Assembly (NCBI RefSeq): GCF_000002985.6
Contig: NC_003283.11
Coordinates: 8,618,001 to 8,682,000 of the forward strand
Direction of reading: 5' to 3'
Source: Caenorhabditis elegans
Taxonomy: Eukaryota; Nematoda; Chromadorea; Rhabditida; Rhabditidae
Length of the DNA: 64,000 bases
Positions 11,724-23,619 of this stretch are shown one piece after another. A program made the translations under genes and the position numbers. How positions within the stretch are numbered: position 1 is the first letter of the stretch; each line of letters starts with the position of its first letter. Under the pieces are notes generated by a model. It made no database searches. It was not told the DNA's origin and worked only from the letters and a program-made list of their open reading frames with translations.

Positions 11724-13325
11724 TTAGCCGCTGGTGTGGCTCATTGGTGGGAAGTCATCAGGATCGTCCATATTCGGAACCGATTGGTCTAAACGGATAC
11801 TTTATTGACAAAATATCTACCACCATTCGAAGATCCACTTACTGCTTGCTTCGGCACTTTTTGCCGCGCCTCCACTTCCTGTTGAAGTCGGACTTGCTCG
11901 ACTAGTGTCTGACTTCGGACCAATATTATGCTGCTTGATAAGATCCAACTCTCCACCTTCTGGATCCAGTCGATAGGCGTATACGAATCCGTCTGATGTA
12001 GCAGCCATCACGTATTGCTGGTTTTTATGTCTAAATAGAATATGACTATCAACACCTAAATTCTATAGATAAAAAACTTACGAAACAAGTGATACTTGAT
12101 TACTCCTTGCGGCTCCTGGAAGCTTGGCAGTTGCAAAACTACGTTCCGTCGTCATCAGCTCCCCAACTTGCAGGACTTGACTTGGCATATACGCAGAGAA
12201 GGTCTTGTTGATAGCATCGAACCATCCACCACCTTCGGTAGACGCTTCTCTGAAATCAATTAATTATGATTTCGCACAATATAGTCTGATCACTTTGACA
12301 ATAAAAATTATTTTTAAAAGAACTCACGGCTTGTTGTCAACACCTTCCGTTTTCTCAAGTTTGAAGACGTGCACTGTTTCAGTATTTGAAGACGATGTCA
12401 AGTATTTTGAATCTGATGAGAAGCATAGCGAATAGATATTGACACAGCGAGTTACGCCACGTCGGAATTCAAAGAGCCGATGTCCATTTGGTACTGAATA
12501 AACTCGAATTACAGTTCCTTTTGTGCTGGCTGTGGCGATCATGTTGCCTTCCTGATTGAACTTTAGACACGCGATAGTTCCTTCGTGGGCGTTGAATGTG
12601 CTCACAGATGAGAGATTTATAGCATCGAAGAGATGAACAGATCCAGTGTCAGTGCTTCCTGGATAAGCAATTAAGGCATTTCCAGGATTGCTAGTGAGAT
12701 CCAAAACCCCAAGTTTGTTCGTCGGGGTATCCATTATATTATGCATCATTTTCATATCTTTCAAGTTGTAGATGTAAATGCAATCTTCCAAACATACGAC
12801 GATTCTCTGAAAAGAATAAATATAATATGAGGAACATGGGGTTTAAAGTTAGCAATTTCTTGAGTTGCGAAATTTGTACAAACACTTACGTCTCTATTCA
12901 GTCTAACAGTGAGGACAGATTTATTGAAACGGTGGTCACAGATGATGTTTCTGCTTGTAAAATGATAGACGTGAAGCACTCGTGGATCCTTCTGAGATAT
13001 AACTACCATGAGTGCCGACGAAAAGAGTCTCTCAATGATAAGACAGTTGTTGAGACCAAGATCTGAAATGAAACCAAAATTTCAGCGGTTATAGGGTGAA
13101 AAAACTTACGTGTAAGATTTTCGCCTTCATATGTCAGTGTGTTGTTTTCGAGGATATCAGCAGTTTTGTAGAACATGTAGCCATCTTTGTGCCCCACGCA
13201 TATAACTCTGTAAATATGAACAGATGGAATAAGGAAATCGATAAATAAAACTCTTACTTAGAGTCTTGATTGAAGCCTATGTAGTTGATCGAGTCGGGAT
13301 TCTCTTCTGATGTTGTAGCCGACAT
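11724..13325 (-). CDS. atg-18: ATG-18, WIPI1/2-type PROPPIN autophagy protein
   Basis: Seven minus-strand exons (13258-13325, 13110-13207, 12890-13062, 12328-12806, 12082-12249, 11843-12030, 11724-11788) join in phase to give 412 residues. The protein is a seven-bladed WD40 beta-propeller. Direct matches to the WIPI1/2 branch include IERLFSSALMVVISQKDPR, LFEFRRGVTRCV and SSNTETVHVFKLEK. The FRRG motif at residues 227-230 is the paired phosphoinositide-binding site that recruits PROPPINs to PI3P membranes. By family knowledge it acts with the ATG-2 lipid-transfer protein at forming autophagosomes. The segment after blade 6 (SDTSRASPTSTGSGG) is a low-complexity tail, and the protein ends PPMSHTSG. 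The ATG follows a splice acceptor directly, as expected for a trans-spliced message. The presence of the FRRG and WIPI2-like blade 5 separates it from the WIPI3/4 branch (EPG-6). Confidence 0.95.
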
Positions 13326-13334
13326 CTGTAAAAG
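13326..13334 (-). promoter_or_regulatory. Probable trans-splice acceptor of atg-18
   Basis: CTTTTACAG immediately precedes the ATG on the minus strand, with no in-frame upstream coding. This is the usual form of an SL1 acceptor. Confidence 0.55.
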
Positions 13335-13937
13335 TTTAAATGTATTTTTAAAGAAAAAACCGGGTTAAGGAATAGTCCTGGAAACCAAGAAAAGAGTTGA
13401 AAAAAGTCTAATAAAAGAATTAAATAAAAAATCGAATAAATTGTTTTTAGACTGAGAAAAGAATAGAGTCGATAAACAGAGCGCAACGAGGTGAAAACAG
13501 ACTGAAGAGAGACGGGTCACCAGTACGTCAGCTGATGGGCGGAGTTCATTGTGTACGCGTTTGCAACCACCGCGCGCGTTTTTGCAATGATGCCGCATGG
13601 TTTTATGTTGCTCGAGCGTTTACAGACAAATGGATCGAATTTTTGTCAAAATAAGCCCATATATGAAGCAAAAAAAAGAATCTTACAATTGTATAAAGTT
13701 TTGGTAGATTTAGTCAAAATTGAAAAAAAAAATTATATTTGCCTTAAAAAAGTCTATTTAGCTTGGTGGCATTTTTGGAGTACTGTAGCTGTCAAAACTT
13801 TTCCAAATCAATTTCAATATTATATAATTTATAAGCTACTTAGGCCTACCATCGATTTAATCGATAGAAAATTGGACACTATTTTATATATCTAAATATA
13901 CAAATAAGATCTGAAAATCAGAAATAAGGATAAAAAA
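13335..13937. other. Intergenic region, atg-18 promoter side
   Basis: No gene is supported. A GC-rich patch with CCGCGCGCG lies at 13569-13577. The segment between 13335 and 13600 is the likely atg-18 promoter. Confidence 0.4.
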
Positions 13938-16835
13938 TTAGAGGTTTTCACTGGAATCTAACATTTGAAAGTAACTATCAATTCCTTTTTGGTAAATGGG
14001 TTCAATATATTTAAATCCGGTAAGTGTCAAGTGAGATCCATCGTAAGTCAATGCTTTATAGGTATCTTTTTCGAAGAGATAAAACTTGTCGGATCCATTC
14101 GTGAGAGCCTGAAATAAAATTGTTTTTTTCCTAACTTGACGCTTAGAAATACCTTCTGAATATCATTAAATTGACAATTACTGCAATTAGCATTCAATAG
14201 TCTATCAGTTTGGTCTGAAAGTTGTCTGTTGACGGTCTTAAAGTTGACCGCCAACTTTTCTTCCAGATTTTTTCTATAAATCAAGCTTCTTGCCATCAAC
14301 TTTGCTGGATAGTCTATTGTAACATAATATGGAAGATCAATGAAAACCATTTTCGCAACAGTCTTGAATGTATCCAACGTCTTAGGAATCACTTCATCAA
14401 GAGCATTTGACTCGAAGTTGTAGGTGTTAGAGGTACCATGAAAAGTGATTTCGCTGAAACATATTATTTTTCGAAACAGAAATTCAAATGTTTTTTCAAA
14501 AAGTTATATTTTTTTGTACAGAAAATTAGACGATTACGCCGGCCAAATCCCCAAAAATAATTAAAAAAAAACTAACTTCATTCCCTGAATAATCCACAAA
14601 AGATCAGGTTTAATATCTCTTGCCATGTCAAGAACAACTGCATTATACAGTGGGACAATATTTAGAAGTGGAGCTCCACCTGAAAATTGAAGTGACGTCA
14701 TACTACCAAAACACACAGGCTTAACAAAATAACCATACCATGTTTTGCAAATAATCGAATTTCTTCATATCTTCCGTCAAAAAGCTTGAAAATAGTCGAA
14801 AAAGCTCGTATCGAAAGCGAATTTCCAATTACCATTATAGTTCCGGTGCCATTTCCTTTCTGAAATTAGAAGTGCTCCAAAAATAGTAATCTACCGATTA
14901 CTTACTTTTGAACAATATTCAATACCAAACGTGTTCAAGGGCAATTTCGCAGTAGTTTCATTAAAATCACAGCCAAGATCCGAAATTGGAATGATTGTGT
15001 TGGATTTATTAAAGTTAAATTCAGCATTTTCAATCAAAGGATTAGATAATGTTTTCATGGCAAGACATTGATTATTTTCAATCCATGGAATCATGGCTAA
15101 ACACATTCCAATCGTGAAAGCGGTAATTGTAAAGTTGATATAGAAATCAAACTGGGACAGTTTCTTCTGAAAATTGTTTTTGTAAATAATAATCTTATTT
15201 TCATTTTTCTAGAACCACTTCTATTTGATATCAAAATACATATCAAAAAATAAATTAAATAAAACAGAAAACTGTTCTACTTTTCCTTTTTTAAATCTTT
15301 TCATCTTTGACCGCATTAAAAAAAAACAACAAACCTCGATGAGAAAATGTGAAAGTAGAGATAACACAAAAACTACAAAAATTGCAATTACAGCTTCTGA
15401 AAAGTTTAATCAAATATTAGTTTAGGAATGTTGAAAAATCACCATAAACTTCCAAATTCAGATGATCTTTTTGTTGAATGTACTTTACAAAATTGATGAC
15501 TGGCCAGTGAATCAGGTAAGTAACATAGGAAATATCACCAATAAATGCCAACGGAGGAAATCTGAAAAATATATTCCCCAACTTTTAATTTTTAAGTTTT
15601 TGAGCCGCTTTCCATACACGAGGCCGGCGTGAGCATTTTCGGAAACACAATATTTCAGTAAACTCTAGATTAGCCGAATAAAGTTACACCACAAGTGATT
15701 GACCGTTCCGGACAATAAGCCCGAGACCTTTTCAATGACCTCTTGCGCAGTTTCACCTAATTCAAATTTTTTCCTAACCGTAAAATAAATTCAAACATGT
15801 TTTTTAAAAGAAACACCACTTCAATATATAAATTCTTGAAAATAAGTACTTACGTTAAAAATGAATTTTCCAGACGACCACATAAAAGGCACAATATTGC
15901 CGCGCAAATCGACATTGCAAATCTAAAAATAAATATTATTTTTCATCGTATTCATAGAATTCCAACCGTGTGAGGTGCTCTCCAAACATCCATGGTAAAA
16001 TGAGTACTGTCGTTAATACAGCTAGAAATATATAAGGAACAATATCAAATAGATTCCAATTTTCCTTATTTTTCTTCATCTCAATATAAAAATCCATAGT
16101 CTCGTTATTCTTCTGTGACAGATCAAATGCTACTGATCCAAGTAAAAACTGCCAAACTCTTGATGCGAGAAAACAATATGAGAGTTCAAATGGAGTTAAA
16201 AGTTGAAATAAGAACAATATAATTATTGCAAGAGAATAACCAAATATACGATTTGAATTTGAGAGGTTTGAAGCTATGAAGTAAATAATAGGTGCCATCA
16301 GGTAATACTGCAGTTCTGTGCAAAGCGACCAGAGATGAGTTAAATACCGAATTGTAGATACTTGATCCCAGTAAGAATGATGTTCAAATATTGGTTGAAA
16401 ATTTGAAATCAATGGGAGACACCACCTGACATCAAATAAGAAATCAGATCGTTCAGTTCGTAGTACAAGACAGAGAACACCTGAAATACAACACTAAACT
16501 TATTTGAAAAAAGTTCTAAAAATACCAATAATTGTTCCAAATATTGTCAAATAGTACAGTGGAATTATTCTAATGAATCGATTTTTATAAAAAATCAGAA
16601 CCGATTTTAATGTAAATTCTTTTGACAGAATTTTAGTCATCAAGTATCCAGAAAGCACAAAAAACCTGAAAAATAACAATTGAATGCGTTATAAAAATTG
16701 AAAATAAAAATTGGCTCACATATCAACTCCCACAAATCCGTTGCTGAAAATTTTGGGAAATAGGTGGAAGATTAGTACTAGAATAATAGAAATTCCGCGA
16801 AGGCCTTGTAAACTTTGAAACTTTGAACTGGACAT
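13938..16835 (-). CDS. Membrane O-acyltransferase (acyltransferase 3) with SGNH domain
   Basis: Eleven minus-strand exons (16720-16835, 16526-16665, 15967-16480, 15854-15922, 15443-15561, 15335-15396, 14906-15166, 14739-14859, 14577-14679, 14153-14453, 13938-14108) join in phase to 658 residues. The N-terminal half is the acyltransferase-3/OafA fold: LQGLRGISI with HLFP (catalytic-type His), GFVGVDMFFVLSGYLMT, NRFIRIIPLYYL, HLWSLCTELQYY, and later GDISYVTYLIHWPV, with about ten membrane helices. The C-terminal half is an SGNH hydrolase-like domain with VIGNSLS (block I) and a late YDGSHLTLTGF (block V Asp-x-x-His). It belongs to the large nematode oac/nrf-6-type family, thought to move acyl groups onto extracellular or lumenal substrates. 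The substrate is unknown. All hallmark residues are kept and length is normal. Intron 4 (15562-15853) is the largest and holds a moderately GC-rich insert. Confidence 0.93.
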
Positions 16836-16848
16836 TTCGTGTTTTTAA

Positions 16849-16858
16849 CTGAAAAAAA
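16849..16858 (-). promoter_or_regulatory. Probable trans-splice acceptor of acyltransferase gene
   Basis: On the minus strand a run of T followed by CAG ends 13 bases before the ATG at 16835, with no coding exon upstream. Confidence 0.5.
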
Positions 16859-17933
16859 CTTAAAAGTGGAATAATGGCAGTGTAAAAAACCAAAATTGAC
16901 TAAAAAAGAATTGCATAAAATGTTTCATATTTGAAAATTTATTTTTTGAAAAAAGCTTTGTATTATTGAAAAATTATTATCATATTCATTAACAAATGAA
17001 AAAAAGTTGGAAAACAATTTGTGAAATCCATATGTATGTGTGGAAAAATTCAAACGATAATAACCGATAAAAATGGGTGGCATTCGAGAAAATGGAAAAA
17101 TGGAAGTGACTCAGCCCAAAAGTACCAATCGTATCGAGTACTTGGTCATTACAGACCACTTTCTACCAAAACTAAATCTTCACGGAAGCTACTACACCTT
17201 TAAACTCGGAAACTAGTAAGATTTGATCTAAGAAAAACACGAAAAGAGAAACGATTGGAGGTTCGATCTAAAATAGTCTAGATTTGCATATTGAATCAGG
17301 TCAGACAATCATTGCGTTTTTCATTTCTTCAAACGCAACACTTTCTCAATTCTTTAACCTTATTTAATGTGAATCCAAAAGTTCATGGGATTACGTAAAC
17401 GGAATTTCTGATGGTAGTTTACTTGAAAAATCTTTATGATTATAACCATCACAAAAATAATAAGGAAAATAAATAAATCTTTATCTGTTTGTACCCGGAA
17501 TATACAAACTGAACTGATATATTTTCTGCTACGTACATGCTGAACAACAATGCCTGAAATCCCGCAGAAAATTTCGATGACTTGCAAGTAGTTTGATTCA
17601 AAGAAGCAACAGCAGAACTGAAGATGGTTCAGGAATACATAAGAGACTTAATAAAAAACTGGCTTTTCTATCTTTTTTATAAATGTATTTTTAAAAGGAC
17701 ACCTGCAAAAAACTGACCTAATTGCAACGGTTCCTTTTCGATACATGCACTTTTTCCCTTGTGAAACATTTTTTTATCTCATTGCAAGTTTTTTATCTTC
17801 TCATCAAGATTCCAAAAGTTTTTTTATACGATTAATGTTTTGAAAAATATTCATTCAGTGTAAAAATTTATTTTAAATTCTTCATTCAAAATTAATTGAT
17901 ATTCCTTGAATATCTTAATATTTCCATTTAGTA
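16859..17933. other. Intergenic region with a possible degenerate exon
   Basis: No complete gene is supported. On the minus strand a frame of about 90 codons without stop (about 17360-17645) has a membrane-like stretch (LFIFLIIFVMVIIIKIF) and a basic C-terminus. It lacks an early ATG and clear splice partners. It may be a relic or chance (see findings). Confidence 0.35.
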
Positions 17934-18982
17934 TCACATCAGCCGTCTTCTAACAACATCCGAAAGTTGTTTGAACAAGAAACACGTGACATCACCGACA
18001 GAATGTTGACAGAAAAGTTCAGTATTTGCCACGTATGAAAAGTCGCCTCGGGCACAGATAACATTGAATCGGCCACCCATCGTTGCCTCGGCTTCTTCTT
18101 GAATTCTTCGCTTTGCAATCGCAGTCACACGGTCTATTTTCTAGAAAATGATATAAAATTATGAAGCTCACCAACACAATTTTTTTGGTAACTCGAGAAA
18201 GAAAATAACATTGTATTTTTGGGAATTTCTTAGGCATTAAATAATTACACTTGAACCCTGAATTATTCAGGGTTGAAAATTGAAAAGAATTAATGGAATA
18301 TCTCAGAGTAATGGAAAAAGTTGGGTGAGACATTGGCAAGCCATCGATCAGGCTGCGCCCAAGTTAGAATGAACTTTTTACGATGTTTGACCCAAATTTA
18401 ATATGCAAGAAAATTTTGGTTCAAAGTTTCGCAGAAGTTGAAACAAAGTTGAAGTAAACTTCATTACAGTGGTTTAGACCGAGTCTTCCAAAGTCTCACT
18501 CAACTATTTTGTAAACTCATCATTTTAAAATCAAGTAAATTGACTGACACTTTCGATAATTCTTTGTAGTTCGACAGAGTTGCAGTTTCCTGATGTTACG
18601 GTTGTCTCTTGATCGTCTTGTCGCTTTACTCGGTTCACTTTTTCTGAATACATATTGAAGATATTGGTGAATTAATTCAGAGGTTTTAAATAAGTTGGAA
18701 ACTTAAAAAAAACTGAAACTCACCATGATCTGCCACATATGTAGCATTACTTAACATTGTAAGGTGCCGTCTTCTTCTCTTTCCGTTACAAGTTCCACAT
18801 GTGTTACAACATGCCGGCGGGGAAGGTGGAGTACACGTCATGATTGGAAGACAAGTAGTTGGACATGTAGACGGTGGAGGAGTACACGAGCATCCACAAT
18901 TTGATCCACCGAATAATGAATTAAAGAATGCGGAAGCTGGAGCAGAAAAGAGAAGAAAAAGAAGAAGGAACGGTGAAAGCAT
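17934..18982 (-). CDS. Ground-like domain protein with Cys/Pro N-terminus
   Basis: Three minus-strand exons (18724-18982, 18549-18643, 17934-18140) join in phase to 186 residues. Residues 1-18 (MLSPFLLLFLLFSAPASA) form a signal peptide. A Cys/Pro-rich stretch follows (CGCSCTPPPS, CPTTCLP, CCNTCGTCNG), then basic sites GKRRRRH and NRVKRQ that could be proprotein cleavage points. The ground-like domain lies at about 108-186: CNSVELQRIIES, ATMGGRFNVICARGDFSYV, LFCQHSVGDVTCFLF. This domain architecture, a variable Cys/Pro linker then ground-like, is the common form in the family. The ATG at 18982 was chosen over upstream Met because it begins the hydrophobic signal. It is paralogous to the gene at 1050-1673 only at the family level. 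I cannot give the grl number. Confidence 0.88.
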
Positions 18983-19244
18983 CGCAATGGAAAGTTGGAT
19001 GATTCTGGTGAAAGAAAAGAAGATGACTGTGGAATGAAACTGTGCTAATCCTTTAATCCATCCAAAGAGACCTGCGGACAAAGGTAACTTAAGGACGGAA
19101 CGAATGAACTGGATTTAACTGGTTTCAAAAAAAAACTTGTTTTGCTGAAATTTTAATTTTGGCGTTATTTTCATTGTTAAAAACAAAAAAAAACAACATT
19201 TCAAAAACATTTTTTTTATTATTTCTTTCAAATTACTCTAATGA

Positions 19245-19618
19245 TTAAATATCTTGTCCTGATAAATCAGAAACATAAAATCCAACCGGAACATCGTTTT
19301 TTGTAAAACCGTCTTCATAAATTATCGATGGTCCCTTTCCTTCAGGAGGTTCCGGTGCAACTTTGAATCCAGGTCTCGGCGGTGTTGAAAATGGAACAGG
19401 TTGACTCATTATTATTGGGGCAAGCCATTCTGCTTGTTTTGAGTTGAAACAACAGAAAATTGAATTCATTCTGGAAAAAATACACATTTAATTTTAAAAA
19501 AAGCTAGATAGTCTTACCTTGTTCGACGTCCAGGTGCTATACCAGAATGAAATGGAATTGATTCAAAATTTTGAAAACGGTTATTGAAAATGCAACCGGA
19601 TGCAGTTTGAAAAGCCAT
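19245..19618 (-). CDS. Small 108-residue protein, unknown
   Basis: Two exons (19518-19618, 19245-19470) join in phase 2 (ACA AG|gtaaga, then ccag|A) to give 108 residues starting MAFQTASGCIFNNRFQ. No signal peptide or membrane helix is clear. A central CC pair (IFCCFN) and a Pro-rich segment (PFSTPPRPGF, APEPPEGKGP) precede an acidic, aromatic end (IIYEDGFTKN, GFYVSDLSGQDI). Codon use and the splice pair support a real gene. No family is recognised. It lies between a ground-like gene and a divergently oriented channel gene. Confidence 0.65.
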
Positions 19619-20253
19619 AAGGATATGAAAACTTGAGGTTATTGCATTGATAATTGAAAGGAAATTGGAAAAAGGTACAACAGGAAATGCTTTCCAAAGG
19701 GGACAAATTATTCTGGAATTTTTTAGTCAACTATAGTTTAAATCATCAATATTTTTATGAGAGAGAGACTATACAGATTTTTATTAAAAATTTGAGATAT
19801 AACTTAACCGAAGAAGTGAACTTTGCACTTTTCTCTTGCTGGTAATATTTGTATTTCAGAAAAAATCAGACAGACACTGTAAGTTTTATGTTCAGTGAAA
19901 ATCACGTGAATAATATTTGGTACATACATAACATAAGTACATACACAATTATACTTACAAAATAAAAAGAACACACTCCAAAAACTACAATATTTTTTGA
20001 AAATTTTTGGGTCTCCTTTTGTAAAATTAAAAATGGTTCCTTTTAATAAATTTCATAAGCATTTAATTCAGAAAACTATTGATGTTGCGATATGTTCCCG
20101 AAATAGAAAATTTTCTGACATCACTGTTTACTTACTTTTCAACCTTAACTGTATGCCGGACGTTCTTTGAACAAACTCTGTAAAAAGCTAACATACTTTT
20201 GATGATACGAAAAATTTGAATTTTTAGGAAAACTCCATTTTCAAGTTCTTCAA
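19619..20253. other. Divergent intergenic region
   Basis: The stretch holds the likely promoters of the 108-residue gene (minus) and the DEG/ENaC gene (plus). No other coding frame is supported. Confidence 0.4.
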
Positions 20254-22585
20254 ATGAATAGAAAACGAAAATTATCGTGCTTTGTATCTGTCAAGTTTCC
20301 CGTGGATTCCGTAAAAAAACTGAGAAAAACTGAAGGAGTTGGATCGGTTTATCAAGAGACACAACATTTCAGCAGTGAGTGAAATCAGGAAATTTGCTAA
20401 AAATATAATATGTACGTAAATTTTAAAACTAGTTCTTTTTCAGCTATTACCACAGTAAATGGTCCAAGACGAATATTTTACGGAAAAAGAAGTGCTCAAA
20501 TATTTTGGATTCTGGTGGTTATTTCAATACTTGCTTTTTTAGTATATCAAATTGTCATTCTTATTCAATATTTCTATTCCAAACCTACACTATCTCAAGT
20601 AAAATATTCATTGAATAAAACCTTTTAAAAACAACACTTTCAGATAAACTTTATCACAAACGAAGGAGCTGTTTATTTTCCATCAGTTACAGTTTGCAAC
20701 TTAAATCCTGTAAAAACTTCATTCATCAAAAAACTCAATTCTTCTGGAGATTTATCGGAAGAATTGCTGAATTATTTGCTGGCGACTAAGACAAACTCTA
20801 TGTATATGTTCAACAATGCAAATATTTTTGAGTTGAAACGAGGTAATAAATAAAAAAAAAACACTATTTTCAATTCTTGTACACCTTCAGCTCACCTCAA
20901 TGCGCTTGTCTATCTTGCTAACCATCCAGATTTTGAAATAGTTAACTTTCTAAACTCTGCCCAATTTGACTGTGATGAACTTTTCGAAACATGCTTCTAC
21001 GGTGGAAAGCAATTCAATTGTTGTAAATATATGACTCAATCGATTACTTCTCTGGGTAGATGCTGGGAATTGAACCTTCGAAATGAGACAGATGCATGGC
21101 TGACAAAGAAAGGAAGAAGTGGAACGTCGCCAAAAACTGGGCTTCAGATAATTGCAAACGCCAGACAATCAGAACAATTCATAAACTTTCATTACTCTAG
21201 TTTTCAAGAAAACGGATTTCGGTATTTCATTCATCCCCCGCATGTTAGTCCAGATCTTGCAGCAGAAGGTATTACTGTGTCACCATCAAGAGTAGTGAAT
21301 TCGGCCATCAAAACAGTCCTGGTACGTTCTAAGTGGAAAATATAATACTAATATTACCAACAAAATATATTCAGCATGACCTGCTGAATCATGAAAACTG
21401 GGGCAATTGCACTTCCAGTTGGCCCGAACACTACAATACTAACCTACCGTACTCCTCATCCGCGTGTCAGGCTCTATGTGTTTCCAATTATTTCAAGAAA
21501 CTATGCGGATGTTCTCCATACAGTTATAATATTGATAACAGTAGGTTCCCAAATATTTTTCCATTAAATACGAGAAGTTTTTAGTTTTTAGACACGCAGG
21601 TTTGCCTTCCATATGAAGAAGTAATTTGTATGATGGAAAAAATGACCAAATCGGATAGTAATGGTAAGTAGCTTTATAAAACTAAAATTAACTTTTGTGC
21701 CCATTTACAGGCACAGTATCCCTAGATTTTCCGTTTTGTGCGGAATGCCATTTGGCTTGCCAAAAAACTAGCTATAGCTCATACACATCTTATGGTGACG
21801 GATTTAATTATAATTCAATGAAATGGCTTACAAGAGAAACCAATCGCAGCGCGAGTTACATTAGGTGTGATTTGAAAACAAATTCTGGCTCAACGAGTCT
21901 TACTTTCAGACAAAATATAGCAATAATAAATATTCATTTTATGGAATTGTTCTACACTTCATACTCTCAAGTTAAAGCAACAACTATTTTGAATACTTTC
22001 AGTGAGTTTTTTGATTACTAATGAAACAATTTCTGAATTTTAGATAAAATATTTGGTTTGAACGGTTTGTGGTTTGGAATGTCAGTTGTTTCTTTAACTG
22101 AGCTAATTCTATACTTCACGAAAATCTCGTGGATCGCTGTATCAAGTAAGCGAAGGCAATATCTTTTTGAGAAGAAAATGTCGGAAAAGGTAGAATTCTA
22201 GAAAATTCTTCCAATTACAAATTTCATTTCAGAGAAAGGAAAGAAATATCGAAGAAGCTGTACAAGAAGCTGAAATATCTAGATCACGAAGAAGCTCAGC
22301 TGCAAATTTGAAATTTCTGGATATTGAAAGTTTAGATGATGAAGATTACTGGTACAGAAGCTCGAGCCAACTTTCGGATAGCCATTTGGACAATGTGGTG
22401 AATATAAAAAGGCTCAATAGTTAATTAATTTTTATTTTGTTTAGATTCAACTCGCTATTGACTTTGAAAAACCCCTACAACGTCCTTCCGCGATTAGTCT
22501 TCCAAGAATATCGGAATGTTGTGAAGATTTTGAAGAAGAGGATGAAGACGAAAATAATGATCTGGGAATTATTATAAAACTATGA
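20254..22585 (+). CDS. acd-4: DEG/ENaC sodium channel subunit, probably ACD-4
   Basis: Ten exons (20254-20374, 20444-20598, 20644-20842, 20891-21321, 21375-21540, 21592-21663, 21711-22001, 22044-22189, 22233-22397, 22445-22585) join in phase to 628 residues. The layout is classic for degenerin/ENaC channels: cytoplasmic N-terminus, first helix at about 58-83, FPSVTVCNLNP directly after it, and a Cys-rich extracellular domain. That domain has CGCSPYSY, QVCLPYEEV and FCAECHLACQKTSYS. The second helix contains GLWFGMSVVSLTE with the G-M-S selectivity-filter triplet at 490-492. The cytoplasmic tail is acidic (CEDFEEEDEDEN). Channels of this group are trimeric, amiloride-sensitive or acid-modulated cation channels. 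The usual N-terminal His-Gly gating pair is Asn-Gly here (TTVNGPRRI). The name acd-4 is recalled from genomic neighbours and not searched, so the family is certain and the symbol is less so. Confidence 0.85.
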
Positions 22586-22708
22586 AAGATTCATTGATCT
22601 CAAATTTTGAATTTATAGTGAAAAGCAGAAACCCAAGCAATTATTCTCAAGCTACATAAATTACTAATTCCCAATATTTTTCAACAAGAAATATTTCTAA
22701 CATCATTC

Positions 22709-23344
22709 TCAAATTGATTTGTAGAACCAGAAGAACACAAATACTGTGGTGAAAGTCATTGAAACGGCCGTCGAGGAGTTGCAGAAGTCTTTGTCACAAT
22801 AGCAATCGAGGCGCTCCTACAAACATAAAGTTTGAAAACTGTGCTGTAAAAATAGCGCAACTTACAGTAGTATATCCAGTTTTCTTGACCTTTTGGTTCA
22901 AGTCAAAACATCCGTTTGATGGAGTCTGATTGTTGTCTTCGCGAACGCTAGCGCATCCCTGAAAGTTAGGATCAGTTGCATACTTTTACAAGTTTATAAA
23001 AAAATTAGATACCTTTGTGTATGAAGTCCATTTGAAATTGATACTATTGAAGCCAACTCTGTGGATTTCTAAAAAGAGAATGGTACCAGTGATTCGTAAA
23101 AAAAAACAACAATCATACTTGCTCTTTTGATACAAAATGTTCCATTGGTACAAACATCGGCACCGGACGTTGCTTTACAATCTCCGTAGTACTTATCAGG
23201 GCTGATATTCAGTTCAGTGAACATTTTCTTTGTTAGCTTAGACATGTTTTCCTGACCTCCGCATTGATGGCATTGGAGCGGGTATGTTGGAGTTATAAGA
23301 AAAATTAGGAATGCGAAAAAGAAAAAGTAAAAATTAGAAGGCAT
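22709..23344 (-). CDS. Ly-6/uPAR-like secreted or GPI-anchored protein
   Basis: Four minus-strand exons (23119-23344, 23013-23068, 22866-22958, 22709-22816) join in phase to 160 residues. The N-terminus is strongly hydrophobic (FYFFFFAFLIFLITPTYP), then LQCHQCGG opens the fold. Ten cysteines follow the Ly-6 spacing and end with LDCYCDKDFCNSS, where the C-N pair closes the three-finger domain. The tail (SMTFTTVFVFFWFYKSI) is hydrophobic as for GPI attachment. It differs in Cys spacing from the Ly-6-like gene at 6221-8830 and is not its close copy. It is convergent with the channel gene, with 123 bases between the stops. This arrangement leaves little room for 3' UTRs and may give antisense overlap. 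Confidence 0.85.
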
Positions 23345-23619
23345 TTCGAGGAAGTGAATGAGTCAAAAAATCAGAATGAGCCAAGAACTTGAGACGCTCC
23401 AAATTTAAAGGAAAACGTTATAGACAAAGACCTCCATGGATACGCGTCAAGTGACTTATTCATGTGTACAAACTACGTTTCCTCCTCTCATTTCGATGGT
23501 CCATCATCTTTTCATTTTCCACAAAATACGAAAATAGCAGAAATCACAGGACAAGGAACCACAAAAACAAAAGAAACATCAGAATACGAGAATATGAATG
23601 TATGTATTTATGAAAGAGT

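Noticed and set aside
17240-17275. Possible tRNA B box (GGTTCGATC) near 17258
   Set aside because: No matching A box, anticodon arm or acceptor stem can be built around it.
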